Of a stretch of DNA of 64,000 nt, positions 13,238 through 27,900 are shown in pieces. The DNA lies in contig NC_092590.1 in assembly GCF_047663525.1 (NCBI RefSeq), positions 8,700,001 to 8,764,000 of the forward strand, in the 5' to 3' direction. Each line of letters opens with the position of its first letter. Position 1 is the first letter of the stretch. Under the pieces are notes generated by a model. It did not search any database, was not told the origin of the DNA, and saw only the letters and a program-made list of their open reading frames with translations. The position numbers were made by a program, and so were the translations under genes. The stretch comes from Anas platyrhynchos (lineage: Eukaryota; Chordata; Aves; Anseriformes; Anatidae).

Positions 13238-16200
13238 AAAGCAGCAAAATTGTGGAAACACTGAGCAGATGTATAAGTTTCTAGTATTTTTGTCAAATTC
13301 ATGAATCTCCCCTCTTTGAGCAGATATTCTCAGATGGCTCAGCTTCATGTGTACTATGAAGGACCTGGAAGAATTGTATGCAAAAAAAAATCTGAACAAC
13401 TGCAATCTTAAATGAGTTTGCATTCCATTTGGAATAACTCATGGACAGCAGGTTGGAAGCTCCACCAGTTTTGACTTGTGGAGTGTTCCTGTGATTTCTT
13501 TCTCTGAGGGCATATTTGGCTCTCCCCAAAGAGACCAGGGGTCCCACCCTACTTCAGATGGAGCACTAGATGCAAAGGTCACCTGTGCTATAGCTAGCTA
13601 TGTCTGCTATTCCCATGAGCATACACTGCTTACGTACTCCTTCCAGGTTCTTCCTTGACTGTGTTTTTTCCAGAACAACCCTCAGATGGGAGCTTCCAAA
13701 CCACAGAAAAGGAAAACATTACAACCTAGTGCTGACTATAGATTGTGCTATCAGTCTGGGACGGAGAAAGAAAGAAAAAGGATAAAAAGAAAAATAAGAG
13801 AACTTGGTACAGGGACATGCCCAGTTTCTACACAATTTAAACTCCAGATATAAAACACATAAAAAGAGCATGAGAGTAGATCTGGGAAGAATGAACATGG
13901 CATTTATGGTATGAGGAGGAAAAGCCTTTTAACTAAACCAGAAGACTCAGTTGTAAATTAGATCAACCACATCTCATCAACATATTCTGACTCACCACAA
14001 AACTGGTATTCTATTCCATTTGAGGTTGCTGTTAAGTTTCTTCCGTATAGAAACAATATTGTCCTAGTTTTAGCAGGGGGGTGATTATTAGCATCAAAAT
14101 AAACAAGACAATAAGAGTTTTGTGTTAAAATTTCCCTACCACTAGACCAACTCATTACAAGTTCTGGGCTTTCTTTACATGATTACTTCAAGAAAGTAGT
14201 TGCATTGCTGACTTCACTCACGTCGTATCCTTGAGTGAATTTGGCCATTAGTTTGATTTCATCATAGCAGCAACCTTAGCTGGCTTATACTATTTTGCAC
14301 ACTGCAGTGATGTGTTTGATGTCTGAGGGACTGACACTTACATGTTCCACTGTAAGCTAACAAATGTTGGTTTAAGCAAGCAGAAGCAATAATGTTTTCA
14401 GCAATTGAAGGCACGCATACAAATATGTGTTTCTGAGTACATCTCCATTCTCATGTCCTCTTACTCCCTGCTTCCCCTTTTGAACCCCTACTTTCTCCTG
14501 GCTCAATCAAGAACAAACCAGGGTTCCCAACCTATCTGCCCCTACACATGGAGCCTCCATGATCAGCTTATATACAGTTCACTCACGCATTTGTGCACCT
14601 GTATCATCATCTCTCACTCTTTTTGCTTCAGAAATCAGGGATGCTACAGGTAGAGCTATACATTTCTCTGGAGACCACCACTGGGGTGTGAAACCTAGCC
14701 AACCCTGCCCAGGTTCTCAGCATGTCATTTGTCCTTGTCTGAAGGCTGTTTGGCACCTCAGGTGAGATGCTCTGGAGGCTGCCAGAAGTACTAGAAATTC
14801 TTTCCAAATCCTGTCCCACTGTGGCACAGCCTTTCTGTCCCTAGCCCAATGGGGCTGCACTCACAGGTGCCAGAGGCCACCTGCTTCACCACGCAGTGAG
14901 GGGCTGCTTCGTGAGTTAGCCACAGATAAAAGGAAACAAGTGTTCATGTATTAAACAGGGTGGAAAGTCTTTCTAATTCACTATTTTGAACATGGATCAG
15001 AGGTTTCTTACCTTATCCCAGCTTAACAAGTACAAGTATGTTAAATCAGAGGGGAAAACTGTTATGGCATTTCCCTGCAAAGGGGACTATATGAATTATT
15101 CCCTGTCCACCAAAGGTATCTCTATGCAGACACACACACGTATTAATTTAAATTGGATTTAAATACCTATTTTAAATACCAGAGCATAGATTCCCTCCCA
15201 AACCATGCACACACATGGAGAAACTCAGCACCTCAATCAAGAAATGGCTGGTAGAAACTGCTTGGATTTGACCATATTACAAGTACCTGAAAAACATATT
15301 TGTGTCTGTGAAGTGTCATCAAGATCATCTTTTCCCATTAACTTCTAGTACTTGGTATGGAAGCTGACTCTGCAAAAAGTTCGCAGCAGTCTGTTTGCAT
15401 TACCTGAGTAAGTCTGGGCAAACCTAATGAATTGAATTTAAGTGGACTTCTGAGATGCACGCTGAACGAGGTGGGGTTCTGCAGATGCCAAGTTCCTCAC
15501 AGCTCTGCATCAGTGAGCGCAGGCTGATTACAGGGTAATACAGTACAACACTAGCATCACACATCTTGCTTGTTTGATGGTTCAGCTCATCTTCTGCAGC
15601 TGTAAAATAACCAAAGCATGTCCTACCAGATTTCTTACAGGCCTCCTGCTTGCCATGTGAGGTCCAGGGAAGAGCCTTGAGCTGGTCCCAAAGAGCACTC
15701 CCCTAACCTAGCCCTAAGCAAAACTTATGCTGATTCTTCACACTGCAATCAATCCTTGTTTAGTTTTGTAGTCAAAGTACAACAGAGTCTGCCTTCTGTC
15801 AGCTACAGAAAGCCATATGTGACATTGGGCACTGGAAAGCAGACAAGCTTTGTGTTTTCATAAGAAGTTACACCACGTACTTCAGGACATCACAGAAAGA
15901 CAGGTTTGCTTAATGTTAATCAGGGACAGGGTTACATTCAGTTACACCAGAAGGATGAAGACTTGATTTAAGCCAGCCACTACAACACTGCTTCTTAACG
16001 TTTGACTCAAGTCCTGCAGCGACAGCACTTCTATTCAAGTGCTAAAGACTAGAAAGCATGTTTTGAACGTACAGAAGAATTTACCAAAAGAGACTTAAAT
16101 TTCTGCTATTCTCTTTAAGGCTTCTCTGGAAACCATGACTTTCCTAAATCTTTCCCTTTGTGCATCTGTGAAAGAAGACAGCAAATATTTCTGTAAAAAT

Positions 16201-19200
16201 GGCAACGTTAGTAGTCATTTGATCACATCTGCAGAGCTGGCAAACAGTTCAAATAGAAATAAAGCATCTTGGAAGGTCTGCAGGACCAGAGTCCTGCCAG
16301 TGACCATGCTAATACTTAACAGCATGACTGCTCTCGTGTCAGCACTTGGGTGATCCATGTTAGCATTGCTGTTGCCACCTCTGTTTCTCCAGAGCAGTGC
16401 AATTTTGGCAAAGACAACTTTGCCAGCTTTTGTGAGCTAGTTCACAAGTAATTTAGGGAGAGCATTTCCAGCAAAATCCAGCATGATCAGATCAGCTCTA
16501 CTTCTTGGCATAATTAGCTCACAGAGCTAACCTTCCCATCCCGGGCAGCTTCAGCTACATCAGCTCCAATACCTGTGCAACTCCATACCAGCACATTACC
16601 ACTTCATATTAAGCCATCCTTTCTAGGGCAACCATACTCTTAACACTTTTTCTGGTCCAGAGATGTGGCTACGCTTGCCATTTTTTATTGCATGTAAAAA
16701 AGCAGCATCATTTCATCTTCCACTAACTGTTCTAAGAAGTTCGGAAAGTTCTTTTTTTTCCCTGCAGACATCTCCATCTTCTAAGACGAAGTACAAGAAC
16801 AAACCCTTGTAAACGTTGCCTTTCATATTTATTGTGCTGTTCTAATTATCACAAACATTCTTCCCAGTCTTTCAAACACCCTCCATATACCTTGCCTAAG
16901 AGCCACATGCTGTTGCTGACATCAGCATAAATTACATCTTTCTTGGTGGGAAATTATGCTATTTAGAAATTGAAGGCAACAATAATAAATTCAAGGAGAA
17001 AAATGCAAAAATTCTCCATGACCTTCCTGACAAACTGCTGTAATGGTCTGAAAACTGCAGATGTTTTTCCACTAAGTTTTTACAATGTTTATTTTGAAAT
17101 GATCTATTTTTTTTTTTAAATCATGTTGTTTTCCTGTTGTAATTTCTGTAAAGCAGATGTGACATCTTGGGCTTAAGGGCTTTAAGCTGATTTTGATGGC
17201 TTAGTCTTGACACTGTTCATGCAGCACAGAAAGGCCTCTTGCAGTGGAAAAAGGCCCGCTGTGTAAAGTGCACTATCACCTGGGAGGAAAGGGGTTGTCC
17301 TCACCATGTCGAGGACAGGACTCTGACCTTGAATTTAGTAAAGGGGTCCGTCTAAGGCTCAGTCCCACGTGGTTAATCCTCTGCAACTGGAAGGACACAA
17401 TCAGCCATATCAACTGGCCTTACACATTTCCATTTTGAGCAGCCTAAGGCCATTTATAAACACCCATCAGGGTTACAGCAAAGCTGGGTTTGAGAACTGC
17501 AGGAACACGGATTCCACCTTTGAAAGCATTTAAGAACTACTTTCTCCTAAAAATCATAAATCTGTGGAAGAGTTACGACCTGGAGCAGATAGGTTAGCCT
17601 CTTGGATAGCCAAGTTACAGTCAGGACAGAACTACAGCTTTTTCCCCGTCATAAGTCCTCAGAACAGGACGAGAAAAGCCATTGTCTGAATGTCCAGCTG
17701 GTGAGAATGATCAATGATCCTAAACGCCTTGTCTGCCTGCCAGTTAAGCTGCAAATGGTTTCAGTGAGGTGCTGAACAACCTCTTGTGTTTTTTCCATTC
17801 TGCATTCCCAGGTTTCACTGATGTCTACACAACAGGCATGTTGCACAAAACCAGGTGGATCGTACGCAGTGCTATGAGAATAATTACAACGACAAAGAAG
17901 CCGATTCTTTCTTCCTTTAAGGTCCTTCTTCCCTCTTCTTCAAGGCCCTCTCACAGACTCCTACCCTTCAGAGCAGCTCCCCCCATGTAGGGAATTCTAC
18001 TCGTGGCTGCTGTCCAGAATATTCTGTGATGAGGACAGGTGTGATTTCAGAATTAGCCACAGAGGTTTTAGCCAGTACCTAAAATTAACATTTACCTGCA
18101 CCTTCCATCTCACTCACCTCATCTGTGGCCCTTCAGATGACACAAAAGCACCATGAAAGCCCACCCCCAAGGAGACACTCATGTCAAGAGCATTCAACAG
18201 CTACATACTGTTGACTTGCTCAGGTGCTGGGAAATTCCCCATTTACCTGCAATCAAGCCAGGAAACCTCTTCATTTTCCCAGGAACTTAGATCCCTGGAC
18301 AAAAGATGCTCGGCTATTTTTCTCCTGGTTCCTAATTAACTTTTGGAAAGTCACCTCCCATACTTAATGATACCTTGCAAGCCTACGCATCCACAGAAAG
18401 TCTGTGTTCAGATGTCCCAAGGGGAAAAACAAAGCTGCATGCTATGCATTTATGATTTCGGATTACTGTGCTGCTAGAAGGTAGACAGGAAAACAAATAC
18501 TTCAGAGCTCATGAGTAAACGCTGCGAGATGTTTTAAGTGAAAGGAGACTGCCATTTAGTGCCAGTCACATGCTGCTCATAAAGCAAAATACATTTAAAA
18601 AACACTCATTAATCATTCCCAGCATGCTGGGAACCTCCAAACAGATGTTCATTGCAGGACAGATCATGTGGTTCAGATGTCCCTCAGTCATCTGCTTTGG
18701 CCTCTTCAGGGACAACGTGGTGTTTTATAGCGCTGCCTCAGAGAACTTGGGAAAGGGGAGTGAACATTGCTACATGTTAAATACAGTTCCAGAAACAGAC
18801 TTACATACCTTATGTAGGCAAAATAAAACACAAATAACGACAGATATCTGTCTCGGGCCCTCAGCCACTCATCACTATGGCATCTTTTCTCAACTAAGAT
18901 AATGAATAGTACAGAAACATTAAGAATTAAGAACGAGAATTTCAGAGCTGCCTGGATGATTTAGATAGCAGTTAATTTCTGAACTGCTGGGCAGCTCAAA
19001 TGTTGCCCAGAAATTCCTACTGATGGCTCAAAGGCCATACAGAATGCTAAGACCCACGGCAAACTATTGCCATAAGAAGGCTCTGGGAACTCAAATGGTA
19101 AGCTAACCGAGGAAGGTGAGCAATAAACCCTGAATGAAGGCTTACTTGATTTTTCCAGTATAAATCTAGCTTTTAGGCTTACAAATGTTCACAAGAAAGC

Positions 19201-20997
19201 TGTGCAGTGTGGGATGGTGAGACCATGCCTTCTGCTCTTTACTTGACTAAATGCTACCCATCAAATCTTTTGCTCAAAAAATCCCTCTTATCGATGTTTG
19301 GCTATCCTAACTCAAACCTTTATGACAGTATTTTATTCCTTTTGCACCTTGAGTCAAATAGAGAGGAGCCAGCAAACAATGCAGCCCTACAAGGCACAAA
19401 TAAGGCAATTCTATAATCAAGCCAAGCCTGAATCTCCCTGAAGGCTGTTCTCTCCGAGCTGTTCAAATATTGAATAACCCCAGAATATAATTACCCCTTG
19501 TATCCGATCACGTGCCAAACTTAAACTAACCCAAGCATTGTAATATAATATAGTTCCTTGAACCAGCTAAACTTTCCAATTGTTTATATCTCCACCATAT
19601 GGAGAAAGACCACCCAAACACAGTAGCAGGTGAAGGTTAATGTCACTGCTCAGCAAAAAGGAAGGTCCTAGAGAAGATGCTAGGTATAACATGGCAGGTA
19701 AGGTGCTTTAGCGCCACACAGGTGCCAGGAGATTTGTGCTTTATCCTGTTTTGAGCCCCTGGCAGCCGTATGAAAAGCTGTCACATAACCTGTCTGGCCA
19801 TGACTCAGTACTTTCTTCATGAACTGGAGGTGACTTCACTAAAATGTACGTGTTGCCTGAAGATTTTCTGTGGTTGGAAGAGAAATGCAATCCTTTACTA
19901 CAATATAACTGGATTTTACTTTCAGAGACTGGAATTTTCTGTATTGAACATGACAAAAGGAGAACACTACTCCCAAACAGTCACAGATATTTCGCTTGTG
20001 CAAAATGTAACCTTACAGCTTAAGTTTAAAGTTTGAAAGTTTAAATAAAGGAAAGCTTTCCATTCACTAAATCTGATGCCAGTAAATATCCTTATATTTT
20101 ACAAGCACTGAATAACGTTTCAAATCAAGAGATGTTATTTGAACCTGGGAATACCACCTGCTATTAAAGACTTTTTGTTTTCCAGATAAACATCCAACTT
20201 TGAAACATGCAGAAGTAAGAAAACACTAAATAATCTGTTCAAACAAAAAAAAAAGTTACTTTCATAGATACCTTTTCAAAAAGTGTTTTAAGACCATGTG
20301 GGGAACAGCTGATGAATTTAACAGGCTATTTTTTTAATATGGGTCATATTAAGGACTAAGGGTCTCTTAAAAAAAAAAAAAGTCGGCGCCCACTAAGCTT
20401 AGAATATGGTATTTCCTGGCTGTTTCAGTTCAGATCGGTATCAGTCCAATTTTCCCTGCATTTTCCACTCTACAGCCTTTCCCCAGCCATTGTCTGGAAC
20501 ACAAGGTAAGACAAAGCGTGAAATGGGTTTTCCATATGGACTGAAAAACACACCACCAACCTTTCAGTTTAAGTGAGGGAAGTGATGTTATCATTTACTG
20601 TTGATAGACAAGAGAGAACCAGAGTCTCCCAGCTTCTGACCCCAGTGGTCTAGAAACACATCTTCAGACAAGTCGGTCTCATCTTGGTCCCCCAAAAGTA
20701 GTTAACTACCAAACTTCCAGAGTAGTTATGGGTTCACACTGTGACCCAAAAAGCACATCCTATTATGTGGTTTGCTGGTCCAGCATTTTAACTTTCCTGC
20801 TTTATTTCCAGACTATGAAATCTGGACAGAAACATGTAACAAGAGGGCAAAACAAACTCCTGTAAGATCAGGCATAGGATTTCCCAAAATAACTTTTAGA
20901 TGTCTAAAGTGAGATTCCTAAATACCTTCTGTGCAACTCTGACCTTAGTTTCTTTTTAGGCTGATAGGGACTGAACTTCAAGTTTGGCTCTACTAGC

Positions 20998-21014
20998 TTT
21001 TTTTTTTTTTTTTG
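20998..21014. repeat. Poly(T) tract
   Basis: About 17 uninterrupted T residues. Read on the minus strand this is a poly(A) run, but I could not recognise a retroposon body beside it. Confidence 0.85.
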
Positions 21015-21181
21015 GCCATTCATTCTGAAGCACTGAGACTTGCTAGGAATCCTTGAAGCATTAGGAGAAGGACAGAGAGAACCAAAGGGTAAACCCAAAC
21101 AACATCTGAGCCAGCAGCAAAAATCATCTGGTAGAAGATGGGGCTGGGAGAGCCTCTGTCTCTTGGCTCAAAGAAGTACTT

Positions 21182-21220
21182 GACCAGTACTGCACTTGGT
21201 ATTTCTGTGTAGTACTGGTC
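21182..21220. repeat. Inverted repeat, 14-pair potential hairpin
   Basis: Perfect 10-base arms GACCAGTACT (21182-21191) and AGTACTGGTC (21211-21220). As RNA the pairing continues inward through one G-U and three Watson-Crick pairs, giving a 14-pair stem and an 11-base loop. A second short inverted repeat, CAGCAG/CTGCTG at 21221-21226 and 21233-21238, abuts it. No gene is recognised nearby. The stem is too short for a standard microRNA precursor, so its meaning is open. Confidence 0.8.
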
Positions 21221-23489
21221 CAGCAGATCATGCTGCTGAAAAACCTTTAAACTGGTAGACCAAAGTCAAGAGGTTTGAGGGGAATTCACGTACAAGAGCG
21301 TACGCTCAAGTTTATCACACTGATACTACCAGCTAAGTCTCAGGATCCTACAAATTCTTATTATTTCAGCCTTCTAGAGGGAAGAGAAATGACAAATAAG
21401 ATACATTCAGCAGAATAAGCCTCGACCTATCTACAAGCCTCCACTGTAGAGAAGACATTACTACAATAAAGAGCCATCCCACTTGGACAGCTGATGAAGG
21501 GATACTGGACTGAGTTAAATAGAGGGAGGGATTATCCTACACTTTGCAGGCTTTTAAGTCACTAAAAGCACTTTATAAATTCCTCTGGCACCAGGAGCTA
21601 CATAAGGAAAACATAAGTTGGTCTGTACGAACATACGGTTTTTTAAAGCTTTCAAGGAAAGCTCAAAATCAGCGCTTATAATACGTTTCCAATAAAAGAA
21701 GAGATAAAAAGAGGAGAAGAGATTTTTGTATGCAACAGCCCATACAACAATCCTCTCTAACAGCTCATTTCAAACCAGCTGTACCCTCTGAAAGGATTTG
21801 CTAGACTTACACAGGCTATTTTTCAAAGGCCACGGAACCAAGTTGCAGGTGATGGGATTGGCAGTTGGTGTAATTTCACATCAGTGCATTATAAAACAAA
21901 AATCCCAACGAAGCACAAGCCCAAAAGACCCACACTTATCTTTGCAACAAAGAACCTCAGTTTTTCGGTTCTACCTTCTGTACAGCCCTCGGTTGACTGC
22001 ACTACCTCCAGCATCACGTGCCATCAGAGAGCTGACAAATGCATTTTTGAAGTTTGTAAAAATAGCTGAAAAAAATAAAATAAATAAGTTATTTGGACTT
22101 CTGCAGGACAGTTCTAATCTGACATTTTGTTTGCCTGCTTTTTGTCATACAAAATAAGCCTCAGCTGCCACCACTGACTGCATGTAACAAAGAGGCTAGA
22201 TTTTGCTTTGTTTAAACACAAAGTCACACCAAACTGCTTTAAGCCACTCTACAATTTAGTGGCATTTATCCTCTCTGTGCCTGCTGGAAACACATTAACG
22301 CCACAATTAGGGCTGTCAAATGACTTGCTACTCATTAGCTAAGAGAAACAGAAGCAAATTTGAATTGTATTTAAATCGACTGCTTGTTGTGTATTGAAGG
22401 TAAGCCAGCTATTCTCATTAGTGGGAGACCATCAGTGTCTACAGACATAAATAAATATGCACAGAAATGTTTATTTATGAACAAATGCATCAACCTTGAC
22501 ACAAAGATCTCTCTGAGAAGGTTGCCGACAGACACCAACTATCCTTCTAACCCTGAAAGAAGCAAACCCTGTGGCCACAGTGCTATTTTCAATTCTCCAT
22601 CTTCGACACTACCCCTAGCTACGTGTTTGTACAGACGTGATCAGGTGTAAAATTTAAGAAGGAAGATGGGTAACTCTCAGTGCCAAAGCCCAAAAGATTC
22701 TTAAGTGGCAACTGAGGGTGAACTGAGCTAATATGGCTCTTCAAAATAAGGCATCCGCAAACGGCAGTAACTTAGTAGTAGTGCTGGAAACGTCAGTCAA
22801 TTGTTTTGATGTAAACACTCTGCTTAAAGAGGCACTGGATTTCTACTCAGAAGAGAGCTACATGGGGGAATAAAGAGCATTCAGACAACGTGTGATCAAA
22901 TAAACATCAATGAGTAAACTAGAACATCACTATTAATGGGGAAAAAAACAAAACAAAACCAAGATGCAAGTAGGTCATCTTTCACTCATCTTACAAATTT
23001 TTCGAGCTGTCATCCAAACAGCACATAATCAAGAGCGCTCTGTTTTAGAAACGTAGACTCCGAGAGGGAGGACATTCTAATATTTCAAAAACCGGCCAAG
23101 ATTTGCAAATATGGGTTTGATTTCTTGCTTTCACAAGGGTTTCCAGTGTATCTTGGATTATATCACCAAAGGGATTCCAGAAAAGTCAAAAAATCAAACT
23201 TGGTAACAAATTTAGCATCAAATTTTCAAAGAGCGGCTGCTTAACTTGGAAGCATCTAAGCCCAGCAGCATCTGTGTTTTCCACCTTCCATTTAATGAAA
23301 TAAGCAGCTCTCAGTTCTGGAGTACGACCACAGCATCCCAGCCTTACTAGTGACGAACAGCTCTCTTGCAGCCAGCTTCGATGGTGAGTCCCAGAGGGAC
23401 TCCCCAGCTGGAGGCTGGGCAGCAGACTCCCGCCGCAGTCCCAGTTACCCACTGGGAACAGTGCTCCAGTTGCTTATGCTGGGGACAGG

Positions 23490-23504
23490 ACACACACACA
23501 CACA
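23490..23504. repeat. (AC)n microsatellite
   Basis: Seven AC dinucleotides plus one A, uninterrupted. Confidence 0.85.
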
Positions 23505-24895
23505 ACTGCCTTGCTACAGGCATGCAACAAAAGCAAACTGCATGCATGCTTGGACTGCAATTGTCATGTCAGCTCTCTTGTGTGTCCCTCACTTTCACAC
23601 TGCTCTCTTTGAGAAAGCAAGCACAGTCCAGGCAAGATGTTTAGTAGACTCTTTGCTAAGAGGGCCATGCTACGCAGATTGAAAATAACCCCATTTGGGA
23701 CTGGCTAGAGGTACTAAGAGGCCTTGTACAGCAAGCATTTAAGAGCTTTTCTAGGTCATGGACCATGAGGAGAACAAGCCCCAGGGACTGCAGCTTTTTC
23801 TAGTGAAGGAAAACCTCTCTGTTACATGGAAACGTCCTGACAGTTTGGCACACCTGTACTTAAGGTCTTTAGTGAATAACACCACCACACAGTGAAATGT
23901 GTTTTCTATTGTGTTACATAGGGCCAATATTTAGATTAATTTTACTTGACATTTTCCACTTCATATCATTACTTTTTTTCATCAAAATGGAAAACAAGTA
24001 ATAAGACAGGTTCCCCTGAGAAACATTTTTCTAGTGTGAAGAATTTGTATCAGGGATCCCGGCCAACATAAAAATTTAGAATAAAACAATCAAATGCAAT
24101 TTCACCTGTAGCTTTCTTCCCATCCCATCCTCAGTCTGCTGAACACAGTCCTGGTTTTCCATTTTCTCCTCCTCTGTGCCATTGGGGGTGCCCTGTGACC
24201 CACTGTGTTAGGGGAACAAACGAGCTCCTGGTTTGACGGGGTTTGCTTTACCTGTCCTTCAGATCTTGCGAGGCTTTAACTGCAGTTCGCAGGGAACATA
24301 ATCCTCTATCACTAACCTGTTCCAGTTTTACAGTTGAAGGAGAAATAAACAAGAAGCTGAAGAACTATAATGAAAATAAGATTTCTCTTCAACTTCTACC
24401 ATTATCTCAGGACTCCCTTCATTACTACCAGTGTTGAAGCCTCTGTAGGAAAATTGGCAGTCAGCAGTTTTTTCTTTACATGGAATGACCCTTCCCAAAC
24501 TCCCCTGCTATCTGACAACCACAAAAGGAAGAACCAATCTCACTAGGCTGATCTGAAGGCCTGAACATGGACATGCAGTAGTAGTGGAGGACTCTAAGGA
24601 GCCAGTAACAGAAATGCCAATTAAAGACTGGCATTTATTTCTGAGTCACTGGAACTCCAATGCAACTGACTTTTTTTTTTTTTTAGGTTAGTTATTGATG
24701 ACACTAATACCATTTGAATGGAAAGGATAGAAAGGATATTGATATATTGATTTTGGTTTTGCTCACCTAGAGTAAATCCAGACGTACTTGCAAAATTAAA
24801 GTACGGTCCATGTGCCCGGACTCCTTTGGATGGAAAGGAGTGAGCAGTGATGGCACATCTCATTCTACCCCACACAGACATGAAACCAGCCAACT

Positions 24896-24907
24896 ACACA
24901 CACACAC
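24896..24907. repeat. (AC)6 microsatellite
   Basis: Six uninterrupted AC dinucleotides. Confidence 0.8.
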
Positions 24908-27900
24908 TATGGTACAGTAACTTGAAAGCACTCCGAAGACCTGCCTGCAGTTTAGATACAGATTTAGCACTGTAGAGGGATAATTTCATCAAGGAGGAAC
25001 CGGTGTAACCATACCCAGTCATACTCAGAAGGGCTACAGATGCTATAAGTACAGTTCATCCTCGCTGTTCATCCACGGGTGAAAAAAAATATAGTTATGA
25101 GCTGATAAAATGATTGACTGGATGCTTTGACACTTCAGTTGAAGTGCTGCCAGCAGTTCATCTTTAACATTCAGTTCCTACTGTTTTCATCTATGCAGTT
25201 TTATGTCTTAACACAAGTTAATTTTTCTTTATATAATAGTGACACATCCTAGTGCAAAATACATCTCAGAATAATGTTATATATTTAGAATAGGTTTTGA
25301 GAAAAGCACTTAGAGTTATTACAGGAATAGGCAACTCCTCCCTAAACTCAGATTGAAGAAAGATTGAAAGTTCACGTTGAAAGGGAAGAGAAAGAAGAAA
25401 TAAAATCAAGTTTTCAAAATAGCACCTAAACTACAAAAGAGACTTAAAATTAGTAGTACCCTACTTCAGAGCACAACAGAGATGAAGGCCATGGCAAGAT
25501 GAAGGCATTCATGCCCTACTTTAACATGCAATAGAGTTGTTGTTTGTTGTTTTTTTTTCATTGTCCTCTTAATCTGGTATTATTCATGAAAGAAGACAGA
25601 ATACCAGACTACAGAGATCCCAGGTCTATTTCTAAGTCAGGTGGCCATTTCATTGTGCTTCTGTGTGACAGCTTTCTACAGCAGAAAAAAAAAAAAAGCA
25701 TTTGGTCATACTTTTGTACATGCACAAATCATTAAGATTTTTACTTACACTTTATACATACTAATTAGCCACAAACAGTCCCACACAAGCCATGATCAAG
25801 AACAGAATACTCTCGCTTAAAAAAAAAAAAATCTCCTTTGAGCTATCAGCAACTCAAGGACATGCCAGGAAGTGGTTATTTAAACAGTTTTCTGATCTTC
25901 AGCAAGAAGCTTGCTGCTAAGTGAAAAAGAATGTATGAGCACAAAGGCAGCAGTGCTTTGTGTTACGGTTGTGAGAAGGAATGGACCTTCCCATCCCTTC
26001 CTTTTCAGTGAAGCCTTGTCTACACTACTTGCAGTCCAGAAGGGAACGTCTCTGCCATTGGTGTGTTAAGGATCTTTTTCCACAAATTATTCCCTTACCT
26101 GATTTATCTTATTGTTGAAATCTTATCTTTATCTTATTGCTGGTTATGCTAGTCTAATTTCACTTTGAATTTAGGGGAGTTTTTCTGCCTGCCAACTGGA
26201 CTCGTTGCTTCGCAGCACGACTTGAAACTCAGCCCCAACAATACAAAGAGGGTTCCTAAAATAAACCATGAGCTCTTGCAAGTCAGTGACAGAATGAGAT
26301 GAGATCTCTGTCCTCTTCCAACTTCTTGATCAGTTCTCTGCACTCCGCAATGAAGATGAATGAAATAAAAACTAATGGTTTAAAGCACGTTACCCACAGT
26401 TGCAGAGAAAAAAAATACAGAAAAACCAAATCTTAGAGAAAAGACACTATTCATAGCAGATCAGACTCTACTGTTCTGATGTGGGTCAACAGGACAAGCC
26501 TTTCAGCTGGGCACCCCCAGAGGAAACAAAAAGTTACGCCCTTTTAGCTGAATGGTAACAGAAGCTTGGTTTTGCTTTACATACATTTTAAACTATGAAG
26601 ATGTTCTGAAGCAAGGGGTTATTCATAACTAGTCCTGGTCAACTTCCTTAATTCACATGTTACTCAAACAGCTAATCTGGTGGCTGTGTTTCAAAGGAGT
26701 TTGTGTGTACACGGCTTTATCAAGGGTACATTTCGGTAGCATCACTAACATTTGGCTATGCTGCAGGATAAAGAAATAAAATAGAAGCAAAGAAAAGTCT
26801 CGAGAGCAAACTGCAAGTTAAAATCAGTAGGTATGATGCTAATAATGATGTTCTAAACAACTCATGGAGCCACAAAAGGGATACAGAAAAAGTGAATTTT
26901 TGAAGGATGCAACATCTGGTATAATTTTTGGAATCCACACCCCTCCTCCCCGCAACCACTAGTACAATGTGTAGAACAAATACAACAAAAACATAAAGCT
27001 GGGGCAAATATTTGTTGAAGAAGGAAAGTAACACCACAGAAAGAGATGAGTTCAGCTATTCAAGACCTTTACTATTAGCTGTTACCTTCAGATGACTTGG
27101 ATTTCTTCAAATCAGAACTTTAGGAGTTCTTGTAATTTTACCAAAGTATCTTTAACAATACTCTCTTACATCTTTACAGAACTAAATGAAAATAAGCTGC
27201 ATAATGTCAAGTTTCAGTTAACTGCTGTATCGAGTTCGCAAGGCTACCTTTTAAAAGCAATCAGGAATTCCTTTTAAGGTTTTCACTTGAAGCTTTGCTG
27301 CCTTTTTGTTTCTCAAAAGATTTAAGAAAAGTGAGTGAGGGTCAAAGCGGGGAGGTAAAGCTAAATAGTGATGCAGTAATTCATTTTCTCTCAGCTAGGA
27401 AAGTTGCCTGGTGAATCTTTCAGCAATACGGGAACATTGGCACAAGTCTTTCTTATCCCCTGAGAGAGTCATCTGGATTATATCCTCTCTAGCAGTGGGA
27501 TTAAACCACTTGTAAAGAAAGAGATCCCTTTTTATTAGTTTTCTTTATTTATTTAAAGAAAACAACTTTAAAACTAGCCCCATAAAAAAAGAGGAACTTT
27601 TGTGTGGGTTTCTCAGGGCTCAGAATGAACTTTACAAGTTCTTCAGAAGAAAAAACTGGTTTGCTTTATATTTTCAATATGTTGCAAGAGTCCTACCGCG
27701 GGCCTGATCATGACACTCCTCTGGTGTGAAATTACTACAGGGCGACTCCACTGATAGTTTTGCAAGTACAAGAACAGGGGGCCCTATATCTGAGGTCTCC
27801 CAAAAAGTCCTTTAAATTAATGCACTGAAAAAGGGTCTTAGCCCTAATCAGTATTACCCCAGCACAAGAATAACACTAAAATCAAATAAATCACTGCACT

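Larger units (their letters stand above)
12001..24000. other. Intergenic DNA, no gene seen
   Basis: There is no recognisable coding exon. Open frames such as 12526-12819 (minus), 18570-18902, 21798-22157, 22384-22650 and 23350-23682 (plus) do not resemble any known family and lack exon context. The stretch holds a (TA)7 run at 13224-13237, a T-run at about 20998-21014, an AC-run at 23490-23504, a long-stem hairpin at 21182-21220, and an AT-rich block near 22261-22380 with homeodomain-like words that may be a conserved noncoding element. Confidence 0.55.
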
